Assembly: GCA_036732755.1 (NCBI GenBank)
Contig: DAINBU010000035.1
Span: forward strand, 1 to 41,676
DNA: 41,676 nt
DNA from: DASRRB01 sp036732755
GTDB lineage: Bacteria > Planctomycetota > B15-G4 > SIAN01
Reading direction: 5' to 3'
The notes under the pieces are model-generated. The model made no database searches. It worked only from the letters and a program-made list of their open reading frames with translations, and had not been told where the DNA came from. Position 1 is the stretch's first letter. Each line of letters opens with the position of its first letter. A program made the position numbers and the translations under genes. This document shows, piece after piece, positions 9,801 to 17,166 of the stretch.

Positions 9801-10038
9801 TGATCGGATCGATCGCGACCGTCGTGAGCGGAGAGACGAGCCGCGCGCCGCCCGGCTCTTCGATGAGCCGTCCGTACTTGACGTCGGTCAGGAAGAACGA
9901 GGCCGACGTCTCGCCGGCGCGACCGCCGCCGCCTCCGCCGCCGCACGCCGCGGCCAGGCAGGAGATGCCGAGCAGCGCGACAGTACGGACGACATTCGAC
10001 AGCGACGCGACCTTCGAAAACGGCTCGGCAGACCTCAT
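6874..10038 (-). CDS. Giant Big_5/Ig-like lipoprotein, copy 3 of tandem triplet
   Basis: Lipoprotein of 1054 residues and the first transcribed of the triplet. The ATG at 10038 is preceded by GGAG about 10 nt upstream; the frame continues to 10080 but the shorter start gives a normal signal peptide. The lipobox is CLAAAC, with Cys32 followed by a poly-Gly run. The domain order matches the other copies: FFLTDVKYGRL, Big_5-like VLQLEFSAAIAPDSVF, a second strand set LRVRFSEPIAAES, the CTLSC pair, and the end IPYRRPLGE. One difference is that the conserved CSPNRDAL motif of copies 1 and 2 reads ASPNRDAL here, so one Cys is lost. It lies 102 bp downstream of argS on the same strand. Function is unknown. 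Confidence 0.86.
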   Translation of the reverse strand: MRSAEPFSKVASLSNVVRTVALLGISCLAAACGGGGGGGRAGETSASFFLTDVKYGRLIEEPGGARLVSPLTTVAIDPISGLVVPGSLQPLAVGVDVGVPQSFAIGPNYLPIVVPRNGVLQLEFSAAIAPDSVFADLIDTDGSILSDGSVQVRTQTGRGVAVTLRQPASNVLWIVPVTPSSVGFPASPIDFGPDGSPRADATGFLRLVLPKNGGALLTSVQGAALGSRFDKLGDPGTAVAFNPGNRVLDFIAQNQLIPTGESFNGFLPDIAPPRIQRTHRYEKVLAFGSGDGASSTSITDAAAAFSSAARFGLGEWAGGVLTLRPGLATEETHVVASNDGTVVTIVDAFTANPFDGDLYRLERAEFFEPDPDHPIDPASFDPNDPENASNGDFARFVEAFEIDANGNALGAPLALGSPLPPFSELRVRFSEPIAAESISVYEDFQVRTDPDLGPGSEILSQALLDPTQRTVILRPALEDPAHATATIVGWAQVVKSLRFEVKLVPKGSFLQDRLPPEVVQEFVELGERGVTDLGGQPLAFPPSLFDPDHPTMTYAVPFLSDPARSTQVPPPVLDSYGVIVHRMQGRPRTGIDPATGLPGVKYVDQPNFYSPIADVNLQANGFLAGSPVVFVTKIHDDFFPPPHGQFGAFPLGAATPLASFSTTGGPQPHDGARFQTVYRDIDASPNRDALAGTVLDLYRLSWAPIGGNVTTDTYDDISLHCAHSSYRPMTTQNGGYTSFPASGLGQPFDFAAWQSLIDPNTTDACTLSCQNNEGPNYWDSLVTVVPPGTTYKIVQSSLFTPPFDAHPYCPWPAFAANFQYNNGDIPKAEKALRKATNDQFNCFGQPAWIERRTFNSNADLDNLGGDSLLVEVRIRPQTTNISRANGFTFSIGVLLAPSPNFRLFSLNSTGKTIDPDNLSQKAARCAIGNTQNPNTASIGDNDRYFAAFDYVKTTSIITSPYVRVFPPATPTPDYFAPVIQPGLAEQPIGTQVKLEFEGANNNKGATPTGFSTSIDVADGRPNVAFRATFVGNVQTLLLPNFDLIAIPYRRPLGE

Positions 10039-10140
10039 GAACGGCTCCGCGACACGCCCGGTGGGGACGCGCGGGAGCAACCCGGGGACCGCGCGCGGCG
10101 GACCGGCGGGAATTCCGCAAAGACCGCCGCGACGCCCCGC

Positions 10141-12243
10141 CTACATCTCCTGCAGCGTCGCGATGCCGAGCACCCGGAGGCCGTTCTCGAGTGCACTTTC
10201 GATCAGGCGCAGCAGCGAGACGCGCAATGCCCGCGTCGCCGGATCGCTGCACTGGACGACCGGATGGAGCGTCGTCCCGTCCGGCGCCTGCGCCGTGTAC
10301 CAGGAGTTGAACTCCTTGGCGAGACGGAAGACGTGGTCGGCCACGTGGTAGGGCTCGAGGTCGCGCACCGCCTGGCTCACCGCCGCGGGGAAGCGCGCCG
10401 TCGCGAGCAGGAGCTGCGCCTCGGCGGGGGTGAGGCGCGCCGCGTCGACGGCGAGATCGAGTTTCGTCGCGCCGCCCGCCGCCTCGACCTTGCGCAGGAT
10501 CGACCGGATGCGCGCCACCGCGTAGAGGCAGTACGGCCCGGTCTTGCCGTTCATGTCGAGCGCCTCGTCGACGTCGAACTTGATCGTCGACCGCTTGCTG
10601 AACTTGAGGAGGTTGTATTTCACGGCCGCGAGCGCGATCGCCTCGCCGCGCCGCGTCACCTCGGCGGCGTCGAGCTCGGGGCTGCGCGAGCGCACCTGCG
10701 CCTCCGCCGCGTCGTGCACCGTGTCGAGGAAGCCGTCGGCCTCGATGATCTCGCCCTCGCGCGACTTCATCTTCCCGTGCGGCAGCTCGACCATGCCGTA
10801 CGAGAGGTGGACGCAGCGTCCCTTGAGCGCGGGCAGGAAATGTCCCACCAGCGCGAACAGCGTCTCGAAGTGGAGCTCCTGCTCGGAGCCGACCACGTAG
10901 ACGATGCGGTCGGGCGCGTGGCGCCGGTAGCGGCGCACCAGCGAGCCGACGTCCTGCGTGATGTAGACCGACGTCCCGTCGGCGCGCAGGAGCACCTTCT
11001 CCTGCGGCGGCGCGTCGGCTGATCTACCGGGCTGCTCGAAGACGATCGCGCCTTCGGCGTTCTTCTTCGCGACGCCCTTCGCGAGCAGCTCGCCGACGAT
11101 CTCCTTGCCGAGCAGGTAGACGTCGCTCTCGTAGTCGACGTGGTCGAAGCGGACGCCGAGGCGGCGGTAGGTCTGCTCGATGCCGGCCAGCACCCAGCCG
11201 TTCATCGTGCGCCAGAGGTTGCGGACCTCGGCGTCGTTCGCCTCCCAGCGCCGCAGGGTGTCGCGCGTCTTCTCGTGCAGCTGCGAGACCTCGGCCTCGA
11301 AGCGGCGCGCGACCGCGGCCTGCGCCCGCTTGAGCCCCTCGCTGCGCTGCAGGTCGGTGACGTCACTTGGGTGCGCGGCGAGCCACTGCGCGTAGTCGGC
11401 CTCGAGCGCCGGCTCCGCCTTCATCTTCTCGGGATAGACCTGCGGCTTGACCTTGGCCGGCTTGAACGGGAGCGCGCGGCCCGCGGCCTCCTGCTCGCCG
11501 AGGAAGCGCTTGCGCAGCGAAAGGTCGGCCCCCGCCGCGATCTCGACGCGCTTCGCCGCCATGAAGGCTTCGATCTCGGCCGCGCCCGGCCCCTTCGCCC
11601 ACGCCTCGAACTCGAGCCCCGCGTTCTTCGAGAAGAGCGAGTACATCCGGCCGACGAGGTGGTCGCCCTTCTCGCCGCTGCTCTCCGGCGTGACGCCGCC
11701 GCCGAACTCGCGGTAGGCCACCATCGACTTGCAGATGTGGATGCCGCGGTCGTTCACGATGTTGTATCGGATCACCTCGTGGCCGTGCAGCTCGACCGCG
11801 TTCGACATCGCGAAGCCGAGGATCGTGTTGCGCAGGTGGCCGATGTGCAGCGGCTTGTTCGTGTTGGGTCCGGAGTACTCGACCAGCCAGCGCTCGCGCG
11901 CGGCCGCCGCGTCGGCGCCGAACTTCGCGCCGCCGCGTGAGACCTCGCCGGCGACCGTCCTCCAGAGCAGCCCGCGCTCGAAGCGGACATTGGCGTAGCC
12001 CTTCTCGGCGCGCGCGTCGGTGAAACGCGCGTCGGCCGCGAGCGCGGCGGCGACCCTCTGCGCGAGCGCCTGCGGGTCGCTCTGGAGCTCTTTCGCGAGC
12101 CCGTGGCAGCCGACGGCGAGGTCGCCCACCTCGGGCGAGAGCGCGTCGGCGCTGCGCAGCCCCGTCGCATCGGCGCGGCCCAGCGCGCGCGCCGCGGCGT
12201 CGAGAAGGGCGATTTCCAGCGTGCGAAGTGTTTCTTGGCTCAT
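10141..12243 (-). CDS. argS: Arginyl-tRNA synthetase
   Basis: Class I aminoacyl-tRNA synthetase that charges tRNA-Arg in the cytoplasm. The 700-residue product has an N-terminal Add-1-like region, then PNTNKPLHIGHLRNT with the HIGH signature at residues 133-136. A KMSKS-type loop GKMKSREG lies near residue 490, followed by a DALR-type anticodon-binding helical domain (LEPYHVADHVFRLAKEFNSW). It is longer than the 577-residue E. coli enzyme, mainly through an inserted helical segment at roughly residues 205-330 that is rich in Lys, Glu and Ala. The start is ambiguous: ATG at 12243 gives the conventional N-terminus, and another ATG at 12261 is in frame; neither has a strong ribosome binding site. 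The HEAT gene lies 61 bp upstream on the same strand, so the two may be co-transcribed. Confidence 0.95.
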   Translation of the reverse strand: MSQETLRTLEIALLDAAARALGRADATGLRSADALSPEVGDLAVGCHGLAKELQSDPQALAQRVAAALAADARFTDARAEKGYANVRFERGLLWRTVAGEVSRGGAKFGADAAAARERWLVEYSGPNTNKPLHIGHLRNTILGFAMSNAVELHGHEVIRYNIVNDRGIHICKSMVAYREFGGGVTPESSGEKGDHLVGRMYSLFSKNAGLEFEAWAKGPGAAEIEAFMAAKRVEIAAGADLSLRKRFLGEQEAAGRALPFKPAKVKPQVYPEKMKAEPALEADYAQWLAAHPSDVTDLQRSEGLKRAQAAVARRFEAEVSQLHEKTRDTLRRWEANDAEVRNLWRTMNGWVLAGIEQTYRRLGVRFDHVDYESDVYLLGKEIVGELLAKGVAKKNAEGAIVFEQPGRSADAPPQEKVLLRADGTSVYITQDVGSLVRRYRRHAPDRIVYVVGSEQELHFETLFALVGHFLPALKGRCVHLSYGMVELPHGKMKSREGEIIEADGFLDTVHDAAEAQVRSRSPELDAAEVTRRGEAIALAAVKYNLLKFSKRSTIKFDVDEALDMNGKTGPYCLYAVARIRSILRKVEAAGGATKLDLAVDAARLTPAEAQLLLATARFPAAVSQAVRDLEPYHVADHVFRLAKEFNSWYTAQAPDGTTLHPVVQCSDPATRALRVSLLRLIESALENGLRVLGIATLQEM

Positions 12244-12304
12244 GGCGAATCGCGCGATCATCGGCGATTCGCCGCGACGTTCAATCGCGAAGCAGTCGCG
12301 TCGG

Positions 12305-13354
12305 TCAGGCCATCCCGGCGAGCGCGTCGCGGCACGCCTTCGCGACGGCGGGATGGCGCGACTTCGTGCCGCGCCGCAGGAGGTCGCGCGCCTGGGGCGA
12401 CGTCTGCGCCGCGAGCTCCTTCACGACCGCGGCCGCGACCGGATCCTCGGGCAGCGACGCCACCAGCGACTTGAGCCGCATGACGAACGTGGCGGGCGCG
12501 GCCACGAGGCGCTCCTCGACGCGCGCCAGCGCGTCGTGGCGGCCGGTCGCGACCAGCGTCCGGTAGAGCTCGGCCTCCTCGCCGGCCGCGAGCGGCGTCT
12601 TGAAGCGCTTGTCGAGCCGCTCGAGCAGCAGCTTCGTCGCCTTGTCGCTCGCGTGCCGGCCCAGCAGCCCGAGCGCGGCGATGCGCACGACGGGATCGGC
12701 GTGGCGCAGCGCGACGGCGCCCAGCCGCGTCACGCGGTCCTCGTCGGTTCCCTCGACGACGCCGAGGGCGAAGGTCGCGATCGCCGGATCGGGATCGCTG
12801 GCGAGCTCGACCAGCCCCTCGCAGTGGTGGGCCGACGACGCGCGGCAGAACTCCTGCACCGGCTCGAGCAGGAAGTCGGGCATCGAACGGATCGCGAGCC
12901 GGGTCGCCGCCGCCAGCGAAGTGGCCGGCAGGATCTTCAGCAGCTCGACCAGCGCCTCGACGCGCGGCGGCTGCGGCTCCTTGTAACGCTGGAAGATCGC
13001 CTCGAGCGACGGCTGGCTCGCGGCCAGCTCGACCGTCGTCGCGCTGGCGCGGATCGCGTGGAGGTCGCGGCGCGCCGACGCCTCCTGCAGGAAGCGCGCG
13101 AGCACGCACGCCCACGTGTGGAGGCGCCCCTCGCGCGCGAGCCCGATCCCGATGCGCGAGAGGATCTGGGGCAGCGACGAGTCGCGGTCCTCGCCGGAGA
13201 GCGGCGCGATCGCGCAGAGCTGCTCCGCGCACTGGCCGATCAGCCCGTCGAATTCGGGGAACCCTTCGTGGCGCCGGATCTGGCGCAGCAGGTCCTTCAC
13301 CTGCTCGAGACCGTTGCGGAACGACATCCGCGATCCGGTGGTGACGTCCGCCAT
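12305..13354 (-). CDS. HEAT-repeat protein
   Basis: A 349-residue, almost wholly helical protein with no signal peptide, so probably cytoplasmic. Helix pairs with the HEAT pattern recur in the C-terminal half, for example DPDPAIATFALGVVEG, HADPVVRIAALGLLGRH and SRHPAVAKACRDALAG. The N-terminal half is also alpha-helical but less repetitive. HEAT proteins serve as binding scaffolds; no partner can be named. ATG at 13354 is chosen because GGGGA lies 8 nt upstream. The frame continues another 70 codons, but that part reads like leader sequence and holds a perfect hairpin. It is the first gene of the minus-strand run HEAT-argS-lipoproteins and is divergent from the FG-GAP cluster. Confidence 0.75.
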   Translation of the reverse strand: MADVTTGSRMSFRNGLEQVKDLLRQIRRHEGFPEFDGLIGQCAEQLCAIAPLSGEDRDSSLPQILSRIGIGLAREGRLHTWACVLARFLQEASARRDLHAIRASATTVELAASQPSLEAIFQRYKEPQPPRVEALVELLKILPATSLAAATRLAIRSMPDFLLEPVQEFCRASSAHHCEGLVELASDPDPAIATFALGVVEGTDEDRVTRLGAVALRHADPVVRIAALGLLGRHASDKATKLLLERLDKRFKTPLAAGEEAELYRTLVATGRHDALARVEERLVAAPATFVMRLKSLVASLPEDPVAAAVVKELAAQTSPQARDLLRRGTKSRHPAVAKACRDALAGMA

Positions 13355-13363
13355 CTCGATTCC

Positions 13364-13388
13364 CCACGGGCCGGAAACAGGCCCGTGG
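13364..13388. promoter_or_regulatory. Perfect 9-bp hairpin in the divergent intergenic region
   Basis: The arms 13364-13372 (CCACGGGCC) and 13380-13388 pair perfectly around a 7-nt loop. Read on the plus strand, TTCTTTT follows at once, giving the form of an intrinsic terminator. Read on the minus strand, the stem ends directly against the GGGGA ribosome binding site of the HEAT gene and would lie in its 5' leader. Either it stops antisense or read-through transcription towards the FG-GAP cluster, or it modulates HEAT translation. The remainder of the 194-bp divergent gap must hold both promoters, but none is clear. Confidence 0.55.
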
Positions 13389-13548
13389 TTCTTTTCGAGC
13401 GATCGGGGGTCGCAGCGACGGGGGCAGCCGCGGGGCGGAGTCGGGAGCAATTTTCCATGCGCCGCGCGCGCACGGGCGGGCCGGGGCGCTTTGGTAAGAA
13501 CTTCGGAGTTCCGTCGCACGTCGTTCGGGGAGAGCGGAGGAGCCGCGC

Positions 13549-16500
13549 ATGGCCGTCGGATCACGAAGCGTCGCGGCGCGCCGGAGCGCCCTCCTCCTGC
13601 TCGCGGCGCTCGCCGCGGCCGCGTGCAAGCGGGACGAGGCAGGCGAGGGCGCGCCCGCGGGTTCCGGCGCCGCCGCCGGGCCGGTGACCAAGGACGACGG
13701 ACTCGCGATCGCGCGTGAGGTCGGCGCCGGCTGGTTCGGCGAGGAGAAGTGGGAGGAGGCGCACGCCGTCCTCGAGTCGGTCGTGAAGAACCTGGCCGCG
13801 ACGGCGCAGGACCGCGCGAATCTGGCGTGCGTCAAGCTGCACCGTTTTCCCGACGATCCGGCCAAGGCGCAGGCGCAGGTCGCGGAGGCGAAGGTGCTCT
13901 GCCAGAGAGCGGTCGCCCAGGATGCTTCGTGCGCGGCGGCCCACTACGTCCTCGGGCTGATCGCCTTCGACAAGGAGCTGCTGCCAGCCGACGCGTTGAA
14001 GGAGTTCGCGCTCGCGGTGAAGCTGGCGCCCGACGACGTGCCGGCGCGCATGCGCTGGTCGGAGGCGCTCGACGAGATGGGCGACCTGAAGGGCGCGATC
14101 GAGCAGCTCGAGTTCGTGAAGGCGCGCGGGATCGAGTACGCCGGCTCCTACTACAAGCCGGCCGTGTACCGACTCTCCCGCCTGATCCGCAAGCGCAACC
14201 AGGGCGACGACAAGGCGACGGCCGCGGCGCTCACCAAGGAGCACGGGCAGCTCACCAAGGACGGCGCGCCGGAGGCGTCGCTCGACGACATCCACCTCGG
14301 CAACCTCGCGCGCGTGAAGTCGCCGCCGCCGGTCGCGCGGCCGGGCGAGGCGCCGAAGTCGCCGCCGCCGGTGAAGTTCGAGCCGTACGGCGGCGTCCAC
14401 CTGAAGGAGGCGGGAGCGATCGCGTCGCTCGCGGTCGCCGACCTCGACAACGACGGCTGCGACGACTTGGTCGCGCTCGGTGCGAACGGGCTCTGGGTCG
14501 CGCTGCGCGACGGCGCCGCCGCCGACGGCTTCACGACGCGTGAAGTGAAAGACGCGAAGGGCCGCATCGCCGGGACGCGCATCGTCGCGGTCGACCTCGA
14601 GAACGAAGGCGGCTCGAGCCTGCTCGTGCTCGGCCCGGACGGCGTGCGCCTCTTTTCGCCTGACGCCAAGGACGTATTGCGCGACGAGACCGGGCAGCTG
14701 CCCGCGCTCTCCGGCGTCGCCGACGTCGTCGGCGTCGACTACGACCACGAGGGCCACCTCGACCTGCTCTTCGCGACCGCGAGCGGCGTGAAGCTCGTCC
14801 GCAACGACGGCATCCCGAAGGACCCGTCGACGCTCGCGCGCCAGGGCTCGATCCAGTTCCACGACGTCTCCGCCGACACCGGGATGCCGGCCGGCGCCTT
14901 CGAGTGGGTCGCGAGCGAGGATTTCGACGCCGACCAGGACATCGACTTCATCGCGGGCGGCGCGGCGACGCCGCCGCTCGTCATCTCGAACCTGCGCAAG
15001 GGGCGTTTCGACGTCCAACCGCCGAAGACGACCGGGCTCGCCGAGTCGCTGCACGGTGAACCGCTCCTGATCGACCTCGACCACGACGGCAAGGTCGACG
15101 TGCTCGAGCCGGGCGCGCCGCCCGCGTGGCAGAAGAACGACGGCAAGGGCAAGTTCGGTCCGCCGCAGCCGCTGCCCGAGCTCGCCGCGCTGCTCGGCGC
15201 GCACGACGGACGCGACACCGCTCTCGTCGACCTCGACTGGAACGGCGAGCCCGACCTCGTCGGCAAGGCGGCCGACGGACTGCTGAAGATGCACTGCGGT
15301 TCACTGACCGCGGCGGGCGCGCCCGAGCTCGCGCTCGGCGGCCATGGGCTGGCCGGAGCGCCGCCGCTCTTCGGCGACTTCGACGACGACGGCGCGCTCG
15401 ACCTCGTGACGATCGCACAGGCGAAGGGCGAGGAGGGCGTGCAGCTGCTGCGCGGCAGCGTCGCCGGAGGCCACGCGCTCACGCTGCTGCTGAAGGGCAT
15501 CAAGGACAACCGCGGCGCGGTCGGCGCCGTCTGCGAGGTGCGCGCGGGCAGCCACTACGAGCGCCGCCTCGCGCAGGGCCGGCGACAGGTCTTCGGGCTG
15601 GGCACGCGTGAATCGGCCGACGTCGCTCGAATCAGCTGGCCCAACGGTGTCGTCCAGAACCTCGTGCAGCCGAAGAGCGGCGCCGAAGACAAGCAGTGTC
15701 CGGCGGTGCTCGCGGAGGCGTCGAAGCCGGGTGCCAGACCCGCGGGCCGCGCCGCCACCGTGGTCGGCGTGCCCCAGAAGGAAGGGCTGATCGGCTCCTG
15801 TCCCTTCCTCTATTCATGGGGCCCCGGGGGCTACGGCTTCGTGAGCGACGTCCTCGGCACCACCCCGCTCGGCCTCCCGATGAAGGAGGGGATGTACGTC
15901 CCGCCCGACCACGACGAGCTGGTGCGCGTCACGTCGGAGCAGCTCGCGGCCGTCGACGGCGAGTACCGCTTCCAGTTCACGGAAGAGCTGCGCGAGGTCA
16001 CCTACCTCGACCGCGCGCAGCTCTGGGTCGTCGACCATCCCGCCAGCGTCGAGGTGCATCCGGAGGAGCGCTTCAGCTTCCCACCCTTCCCGCCGCAGAA
16101 GATCCACACCGTGCGCGGGGCGCTGCCGATCGTGAAGGCGGTCGACCAGAAAGGCCACGACTGGACGAAGGAGCTCACGAGCGTCGACGACGTGCACGCC
16201 GTCCCGTTCGAGCCGCTCGACTCGCGCTACCTCGGCCTCGTCACGGCGCACACCCTCGAGCTCACGCTGCCCGACGCGGTGAAGAGCGCGAAGCGGGTCC
16301 GGCTGCTCATGACCGGCTGGCTCTACTGGACCGACGCGAGCGTCAACATCGCCGCCGACCACACGGGCGCGTTCGACTTCGTGCCGCCGATCTTCTCGGT
16401 GCCCGATGGCCACGGCGAAGAGGGATCCCCCGGCGGCTGGAAGGAGTGCGGCCCGCCGGTCGGCTTCCCGGCCGGCAAGACCAAGACGATGGTGATCGAC

Positions 16501-17121
16501 GTGACGTCGCTGCTGAACCGCGCCGACCCGCGGCTGCGCATCTTCTCGACCATCCGCCTCTACTGGGACGCGATCCGCGTCGCGATCGACGACGACGACG
16601 CGCCGATCACCGTGACCAAGCTCGAGGCGAAGCGCGCGCAGCTCTGGTCGCGCGGCTTCTCGGCGGCCGTCACCGACGACCACCGCGACCACCCCGCGCG
16701 CTTCGACTGGTCGAAGCTCGAGAAGGAGCCGCGCTGGAACCAGCACCGCGGGATGCTCACGCGCTACGGCGACGTCCTGCCGCTGCTCTCCGAGATCGAC
16801 GACCAGTTCGCGCTGCTCGGCTCCGGCGACGCGATGGACCTGCGTTTCGACGCGACGACGACGCCGCCGAAGGCCGGCATGGCGCGCACGTATCTCCTCT
16901 TCCTCGACGGCTGGGCCAAGGACGCCGACCCCAACACGATGTTCTCCCAGACCGTCGAGCCGCTGCCGTTCCACGGCATGACCGGCTACCCCTACGGCGA
17001 AGGCGAGCACTACCCCGACGACGACGCGCACGATGCCTACCGCAGGAAGTGGAACACGCGGGCGGGGCGTCGGCTGATCGGAACGCTGGTTGAACCGGCC
17101 GGCGCCGCGGCGTCGAACTGA
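13549..17121 (+). CDS. Lipoprotein with TPR, FG-GAP repeats, UnbV/ASPIC motif and conserved C-terminal domain (copy 1)
   Basis: Exported lipoprotein of 1190 residues. The ATG follows GGAGGAG by 6 nt. The signal peptide ends ALAAAAC with Cys26. TPR-like helices occupy about residues 45-200. From about residue 287 there are six FG-GAP/VCBS repeats with Ca-binding-type Asp motifs (VADLDNDGCDDLV, IDLDHDGKVDVL, FGDFDDDGALDLV). A UnbV/ASPIC segment near 648-707 contains RQVFGLGTRESADVARISWP. From about residue 750 an uncharacterised domain starts at GSCPFLYSWG and ends with the conserved motif GYPYGEGEHYPDD. Such proteins are annotated as CRTAC1-like or FG-GAP proteins in Acidobacteria and planctomycetes, with no established function. 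It heads a plus-strand tandem of three paralogues. Confidence 0.9.
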   Translation: MAVGSRSVAARRSALLLLAALAAAACKRDEAGEGAPAGSGAAAGPVTKDDGLAIAREVGAGWFGEEKWEEAHAVLESVVKNLAATAQDRANLACVKLHRFPDDPAKAQAQVAEAKVLCQRAVAQDASCAAAHYVLGLIAFDKELLPADALKEFALAVKLAPDDVPARMRWSEALDEMGDLKGAIEQLEFVKARGIEYAGSYYKPAVYRLSRLIRKRNQGDDKATAAALTKEHGQLTKDGAPEASLDDIHLGNLARVKSPPPVARPGEAPKSPPPVKFEPYGGVHLKEAGAIASLAVADLDNDGCDDLVALGANGLWVALRDGAAADGFTTREVKDAKGRIAGTRIVAVDLENEGGSSLLVLGPDGVRLFSPDAKDVLRDETGQLPALSGVADVVGVDYDHEGHLDLLFATASGVKLVRNDGIPKDPSTLARQGSIQFHDVSADTGMPAGAFEWVASEDFDADQDIDFIAGGAATPPLVISNLRKGRFDVQPPKTTGLAESLHGEPLLIDLDHDGKVDVLEPGAPPAWQKNDGKGKFGPPQPLPELAALLGAHDGRDTALVDLDWNGEPDLVGKAADGLLKMHCGSLTAAGAPELALGGHGLAGAPPLFGDFDDDGALDLVTIAQAKGEEGVQLLRGSVAGGHALTLLLKGIKDNRGAVGAVCEVRAGSHYERRLAQGRRQVFGLGTRESADVARISWPNGVVQNLVQPKSGAEDKQCPAVLAEASKPGARPAGRAATVVGVPQKEGLIGSCPFLYSWGPGGYGFVSDVLGTTPLGLPMKEGMYVPPDHDELVRVTSEQLAAVDGEYRFQFTEELREVTYLDRAQLWVVDHPASVEVHPEERFSFPPFPPQKIHTVRGALPIVKAVDQKGHDWTKELTSVDDVHAVPFEPLDSRYLGLVTAHTLELTLPDAVKSAKRVRLLMTGWLYWTDASVNIAADHTGAFDFVPPIFSVPDGHGEEGSPGGWKECGPPVGFPAGKTKTMVIDVTSLLNRADPRLRIFSTIRLYWDAIRVAIDDDDAPITVTKLEAKRAQLWSRGFSAAVTDDHRDHPARFDWSKLEKEPRWNQHRGMLTRYGDVLPLLSEIDDQFALLGSGDAMDLRFDATTTPPKAGMARTYLLFLDGWAKDADPNTMFSQTVEPLPFHGMTGYPYGEGEHYPDDDAHDAYRRKWNTRAGRRLIGTLVEPAGAAASN

Positions 17122-17166
17122 GTCGATTCGTCTCGCGATCGCCGCGTGCCGCTGGAAGGAGCCGCC

